From Callorhinus ursinus (Eukaryota > Chordata > Mammalia > Carnivora > Otariidae): a stretch of DNA of 64,000 nucleotides. Below the pieces are notes generated by a model. That model was not told the DNA's origin. It was given only the letters and a program-made list of their open reading frames with translations, and searched no databases. Positions 60,913 to 64,000 of the stretch are shown one piece after another. Both the position numbers and the translations under genes were made by a program. Position 1 is the first letter of the stretch; each line of letters opens with the position of its first letter. Location: the NCBI RefSeq assembly GCF_003265705.1, contig NW_020312966.1:24870896-24934895 (forward strand), written 5' to 3'.

Positions 60913-62401
60913 CTTGTTTTCTGGACTGAAGAGTCGCCGGCTCTCTTGGTATCCAAAAGTTAGCTGGAGAGTTACCCTTCTTTTCTTACCCCGTGCCTCC
61001 TTCATCAATTTCATGTTTGTTAGCCTTATTCTTTCTGTTTTTCATTCTTCCCCTATATAACGTAGACTTCTTTCTTCAGAATATTCATTCCAGATGCACT
61101 GTCTAAGCAAATCATGATCAGAAAGCAGTTCTCAGAACAACTAAGAGAAATCCTAAAGAAGATTAAGTTGGATGCATACCTTATACATAGAATTCTAAAA
61201 GAGACTCCAATATATCAGAAATTTAACTATAAAAAATGAAATCATGCAAATTCAAGAAAAAACACAGGTGGATGCCTTTATAACATTTCCATCTATGATT
61301 CAAAATCTAGGAGCCATAGAAGAAAAGAATGATCAATTTAACTACACAGAAATATATTTTTTTCAGAAAAGGAAAATCATTATAAGCAAAGTCATGTTAC
61401 AAATGACCACTTGGGGGAAAACAACCGAAAGTCATGTCACAAAGGATCCATCTCCCTCATTGATAAATACTCGGTCAACATTGAGGAGAAGACAAAGTAA
61501 CATTCAATAGAAAAATTATCAAATAACCCAGTGTGAGAATGTTACGTTGTAATGTACTCATTTCAGCTATGTGTTTTTACCTGATAAGCCAATGGAGCAG
61601 AGTCGACTTCGTTCATGTGGAGGACCCCATCTCTCCCAAAGCGCATACTGACCCCCAAATGTTGATCCCTGAAATCAAAATAGTTAGAGCTCTTGACGTG
61701 TGGTACCATATAGAAATTCCTATCCAGCCCCTATTTGCAAAATATCTGGATACCTGTATTAGGCTCTGGACTATTCGAGTTGCAATGAGGCAAACTAGTC
61801 CGAGCTCAGCCGCCAGGGGGGTGAGGATACTGAGGAGTGAGGATGCAAACAACGAAACACCAACCACTCTCTTCGTGCCTACTCTTCCAGCCAGGTACCC
61901 ACTGAGGGCCAGTGTCAGCATCATGCCATAGTTGGCAGAACTAAAGATGATGCCCTGAATTTGAGGGCTCCAGTCGTACACGGGGGCCTTAAGGAAACCG
62001 AGAATGCTGTGGTTAGCCATTTGCAAGAAGGTGCTAACATAACTGAAAACACCTCTTTAGATCTTTCACTTGCTTTCAAATCCCTATTTTCCCCAATAAA
62101 ACTTTTTAACATAGAGGCTCTAAAAAAATACACATCCAAACAAACAAACCACAAAAACAAGAGCACAGCTTAAATCTGGCATCGCTTACCCCTGCGGGAA
62201 GACTGTCTGGGGCATTATTCAGGCCACCAAGTGAGTCACCAGGCAGCCCCTCGGCAGAGCCATTAAACTGGAGCTGATGGTCCGTGCTGTTGACCATGGC
62301 TACCATAGTGATGTTCATGACAACACACTGTGCCATCGCTATGAGGTTGCAGATATGTATGATAAAGGCTATCCCATAGCGAGTGGGACAGAAGCTTGGA
62401 C
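49972..62401 (-). CDS. SLC17A3: SLC17A3 (NPT4), sodium-dependent phosphate / organic anion transporter 3, 5'-incomplete in window
   Basis: Ten minus-strand exons (62401-62190, 61987-61754, 61668-61581, 56299-56213, 52392-52268, 52147-51986, 51694-51565, 51474-51327, 51038-50948, 50106-49972) join in phase to 469 codons plus TGA. The loop [24 protein letters not shown], the segment [15 protein letters not shown], the [15 protein letters not shown] loop and the C-terminus [10 protein letters not shown] match NPT4, not NPT1 or SLC17A4. Known for NPT4: a proximal-tubule apical, voltage-driven exporter of urate and anionic drugs, with liver expression. Twelve hydrophobic segments are visible. Sequons include NIT, NST and NGS in the first extracellular loop. 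The first coding exon was not found up to 64000. The motif after the helix-4 Arg reads RIVQS instead of the usual RIVQG. No inactivating change is seen. Confidence 0.94.
50899..50940. repeat. 21-bp perfect tandem duplication beside a splice donor
   Basis: The 21 bases 50899-50919 are repeated exactly at 50920-50940. On the gene strand the duplication starts seven bases into the intron after the helix-11 exon of SLC17A3. Confidence 0.97.
50948..51038 (-). CDS. SLC17A3: SLC17A3 coding exon, helix 11
   Basis: 91 nt, acceptor CCACAG, donor GTAGGG. The first base A completes AG|A, Arg, so this protein keeps LDIAPR followed by [12 protein letters not shown] and ends FLLNQ. A 21-bp tandem duplication begins seven bases inside the following intron. 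Confidence 0.94.
51327..51474 (-). CDS. SLC17A3: SLC17A3 coding exon, helices 9-10
   Basis: 148 nt after a 90-bp intron, acceptor CCTAG, donor GTAGGA. It encodes [12 protein letters not shown], a Cys-containing helix, [13 protein letters not shown] and two bases of the split Arg codon. Confidence 0.94.
51565..51694 (-). CDS. SLC17A3: SLC17A3 coding exon, helix 8
   Basis: 130 nt, acceptor CTCAG, donor GTAAGA. It encodes [26 protein letters not shown] and RLITVRK, ending in phase 1. It is one codon shorter than the SLC17A1 exon. Confidence 0.94.
51986..52147 (-). CDS. SLC17A3: SLC17A3 coding exon, helix 7
   Basis: 162 nt, phase 0, acceptor TTCAG, donor GTGAGT. It begins [20 protein letters not shown] and ends [17 protein letters not shown] 120-bp intron precedes it. 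Confidence 0.94.
52268..52392 (-). CDS. SLC17A3: SLC17A3 coding exon, central cytoplasmic loop
   Basis: 125 nt, acceptor TGGCAG, donor GTAAGG. It encodes [30 protein letters not shown] and HQIQ. It is 6 nt longer than the SLC17A1 exon, the main length difference between the paralogues in this part. Confidence 0.94.
53460..55480 (-). mobile_element. Old antisense LINE-1 3' region
   Basis: CTTGCATTTCCCTAATGATG, CTTTTGGTGTCCTGTCTGAG, CTGCTCCACTGATCTATTTT and CTTGGCTATTCTAGAATC are antisense LINE-1 3' UTR landmarks. Interrupted by the SINE at 53884. Confidence 0.75.
53884..54081 (-). mobile_element. CAN-SINE in LINE-1
   Basis: Minus copy with short TGAGTTCC repeats at 53876-53883 and 54082-54089. 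The LINE-1 continues on both sides. Confidence 0.9.
56213..56299 (-). CDS. SLC17A3: SLC17A3 coding exon, helices 5-6
   Basis: 87 nt, acceptor TTGCAG, donor GTAAGC. It encodes GMMLGTFF, a hydrophobic run and [12 protein letters not shown]. Introns of 5.3 kb and 3.8 kb flank it, as expected from the large introns on either side of the SLC17A1 counterpart. Confidence 0.94.
59281..59470 (-). mobile_element. CAN-SINE
   Basis: Minus copy with repeats TATTTTTTCCCATTTTTAA (59262-59280) and TATTTTTTCACATTTTTAA (59471-59489). Confidence 0.94.
59475..60530 (-). mobile_element. Antisense LINE-1 3' region
   Basis: TATAGTTGACATATGTTAGT, CAGCAACCACTAGTTTGTTC, TTAGCATAATAAAGCTCTAG and AATATTCCATGATGTCTATA are antisense LINE-1 landmarks. 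A younger SINE at 60278 interrupts it. Confidence 0.85.
60278..60470 (-). mobile_element. CAN-SINE nested in LINE-1
   Basis: Minus copy with TTCTTGCCTTTTT repeated on both sides. The LINE-1 resumes after it. Confidence 0.93.
60865..60910. repeat. (GT)23 microsatellite
   Basis: Perfect 46-bp GT run in a SLC17A3 intron. Confidence 0.98.
61581..61668 (-). CDS. SLC17A3: SLC17A3 coding exon, post-helix-4 loop
   Basis: 88 nt after an 85-bp intron. It encodes [20 protein letters not shown] and then [10 protein letters not shown]. Acceptor TTTCAG, donor GTAAAA. Confidence 0.94.
61754..61987 (-). CDS. SLC17A3: SLC17A3 coding exon, helices 2-4
   Basis: 234 nt, phase 0, acceptor TTAAG, donor GTATCC. 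It encodes [28 protein letters not shown] and TRIVQSLIQ. The helix-4 Arg is present but the following Gly of the usual RIVQG is Ser (codon AGC). Confidence 0.94.
62190..62401 (-). CDS. SLC17A3: SLC17A3 second coding exon, helix 1 and glycosylated loop
   Basis: 212 nt, acceptor TTCCAG, donor GTAAGC, two bases then 70 codons. It encodes [12 protein letters not shown], helix 1, [12 protein letters not shown] and a loop with three N-glycosylation sequons, ending SLPAG at phase 0. The missing upstream codon would be N|GT, probably Gly. Confidence 0.92.
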
Positions 62402-62581
62402 CTGGAAATATTATAACATGACATCAGTGCTTTTCCTTATGAAGCCATCGTTTCTTTCTCACAGGCTGTAATACAGAAAGGTACCTCAGGCCACCACCCG
62501 ATGGTTTCAGGGGCACTGTACTAGCTTTGGGAAAGGAGGATACTAAAGGAGGAAATCACTGAGTTGACCCAAAGCTGTTTT

Positions 62582-62790
62582 AATTTATTTTTTATTTAAA
62601 AATATTTTTTTTTTAATTTGAGAGAGAAAGTGAGAGAGAGAGAGAGAGAGAGAGAGCACAAGCTAGGGGACAGGCAGAGAAGCAGATTCCCCGCGGAGCA
62701 GGGAGCCTGCTGTGCGACCCGATCCCAGGACCCTGGGATCATGACCTGAGCCGAAGGCGGACGCTTAACTGACGGAACCACCCAGGGGTC
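62582..62790 (-). mobile_element. CAN-SINE
   Basis: Minus copy with a GA tract. Target repeats CCCAAAGCTGTTTT / CCCAAAGGTGTTTT. Confidence 0.93.
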
Positions 62791-63156
62791 CCCAAAGGTG
62801 TTTTTATACCACAACTATATAGACACTGACTTGCTCTGAGCCATCTGTCCATCCTATAATTCTGTCTCTCCCATTCCTGGGTTATTGTATTCTATAGTTG
62901 ATGAAATTCCTCAGAAGTAAATACATATATAGAAAATACACATTTTATATACATATAAATAAAAATATGTATATGTACATATTTACGTTCTGTAATTTAA
63001 ATAAATTATATGATATATATGTACTATATTATAAATTACATACATAAAACATATTTTTTTTAAATTCTGAAGGAGTTGTTCCTTAGTGTAGATGATTATT
63101 CTTCTCACATGTCTTCAGGCATTGAGGACAAGCTTTCATTTGAAGTTTAAAATTAA

Positions 63157-63429
63157 GGGGTGCCTGGGTGGCTCAGTCGGTTAAGTGTCCCATTCTTGAT
63201 TTTGGCTCAGGTCATGATCTTGGGGTTGTGGGGTCAGAATCAATGCTCAGTGGGGAATCTGCTTGAGATTCTCTCTCTCTCCCTCTGCCCCCCGATTCTC
63301 CTGCACACACCCCTCTCTTTTTTTCTCAAATAAATAAATAAATCTTTAAAAAAAAAAAGATTCTCTCTCTCCCCTGCCCCTCCCACCCCACTCATAAGCT
63401 CTCCCTCTCTCTCTAAATAAAATAAAATA
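63157..63429 (+). mobile_element. CAN-SINE with two successive CT-rich/A-rich tails
   Basis: Normal head and body, CT region and AAATAAATAAATAAATCTTTA plus poly(A) to about 63358, then a second GATTCTCTCTCTCCCCTGCC ... CTCTCTAAATAAAATAAAA tail. AAGTTTAAAATTAA (63143-63156) and AAGTTTGAAATTAA (63430-63443) enclose the whole unit. Confidence 0.88.
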
Positions 63430-63589
63430 AAGTTTGAAATTAAACCCCTGGAAATATTTTCTCAGGGAAATTGACAACCACAAACTATGAAAAAAATAGC
63501 AAAAAAAAAAAAAGAGTGGAAAAAGAAATGAGCACAGCATTCAAATCTGGTTTTGTATTTCTAGGAAAGATGGCTACTGCCAGGAAGAA

Positions 63590-64000
63590 GCTATTGCAAT
63601 AATGCAGAAGACAAGAGGAACGTTGGATGGGGGTGGTAGCAGTACAAGAGCGAAAATGTAATCAGATCCCAGATATCCCCGGGGGGAAGTCACACTAAAT
63701 CAAGGTTTCAGTTTTATAGACCAGTGGGGGAAAAGCACTGGAGAGGTTCTTATTCTAAGAACTAGAAGCCTGGCTCACTGAGGAAGGGAGTTCTGTGGCA
63801 AAAGAGCAGTTTTGAAGGGAGTAGGGATGATCAAGAACTTCTTATTGGACCAACAGAGATCCCTTTTAGGTACCCAAGGGAAGGTGTTGAGAACGTTGTT
63901 GGATACACAGCTCTAGAGTTTAGAAGAGATGTAGAGGTTGAGGTATAAGACTGGGCATTAGTAACCTACACATGGTACTTGAAGCCATGATATTTGGGAA
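63590..64000 (-). repeat. L2 remnant, antisense, cut by window edge
   Basis: GCTATTGCAATAATGCAGAA and GGGGTGGTAGCAGTACAAGA are reverse-L2 landmarks. It continues past 64000. Confidence 0.5.

Larger units (their letters stand above)
56300..61580 (-). other. SLC17A3 intron (5.3 kb)
   Basis: 56400-59250 has no gene or repeat I can name. After it come two SINEs, antisense LINE-1 and a GT microsatellite. Confidence 0.65.
62402..64000 (-). other. SLC17A3 upstream intron, incomplete
   Basis: Contains two SINEs, AT-rich DNA (62930-63060) and an L2 remnant. I did not find a minus-strand exon resembling the NPT4 N-terminus followed by a donor. Confidence 0.6.

Noticed and set aside
63560..63600. Plus-strand ATGGCTACTGCCAGGAAG resembling a start exon
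   Set aside because: Wrong strand for SLC17A3, stops after eleven codons and falls next to an L2 remnant.

Overview
The window is nuclear DNA of a caniform carnivore, probably an arctoid (bear, seal or mustelid type). The evidence is more than 25 tRNA-Lys-derived CAN-SINEs with the 'CCTGGGTGGCTCAG' head and a CT-rich, AAATAAATAAA tail, of a form closer to arctoid than to dog or cat copies. Species-level identification is not possible by eye. The rest is intron-rich, low-GC sequence with old LINE-1, LINE-2, MIR and MaLR debris and several long dinucleotide microsatellites.

Two protein-coding genes are supported, both on the minus strand and head-to-tail. Both belong to the SLC17 (type I sodium/phosphate, organic anion) cluster that lies near the histone cluster on human 6p22. 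SLC17A1 (NPT1) is complete for coding sequence: 11 coding exons between 43282 and 9454, all with GT-AG introns, joining to an uninterrupted 468-residue protein. SLC17A3 (NPT4) is represented by its last ten coding exons, 62401 down to 49972, giving 469 residues plus a stop. Its first coding exon, about 30 residues in human, was not found and probably lies beyond the right edge. The two genes share exon phases, many identical exon lengths and equivalent very short introns, as expected for tandem duplicates.

Layout: 1-9453 is sequence downstream of SLC17A1, with no gene recognised, several SINEs and LINE-1 pieces, and a GC-richer unexplained patch near 7.6-8.1 kb. 9454-43328 is SLC17A1, whose two largest introns (17800-26808 and 9592-17708) are full of antisense LINE-1 and SINEs. 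43329-49690 holds the unlocated 5' non-coding part of SLC17A1 and the intergenic spacer. 49699-62401 is SLC17A3 with a canonical poly(A) signal. 62402-64000 is its upstream intron. SLC17A4, expected tail-to-tail with SLC17A1 on the opposite strand in mammals, was not found on the left side.

Both proteins are expected to be 12-helix MFS transporters of the kidney proximal tubule and liver that move urate and other organic anions. I found no undescribed system. The more interesting points are: a sialin-like Ser in place of the usual Arg in SLC17A1, a Gly-to-Ser change in the helix-4 motif of SLC17A3, a 21-bp tandem duplication next to a SLC17A3 splice donor, a 5'-inverted LINE-1 with target-site duplication, and a double-tailed SINE.
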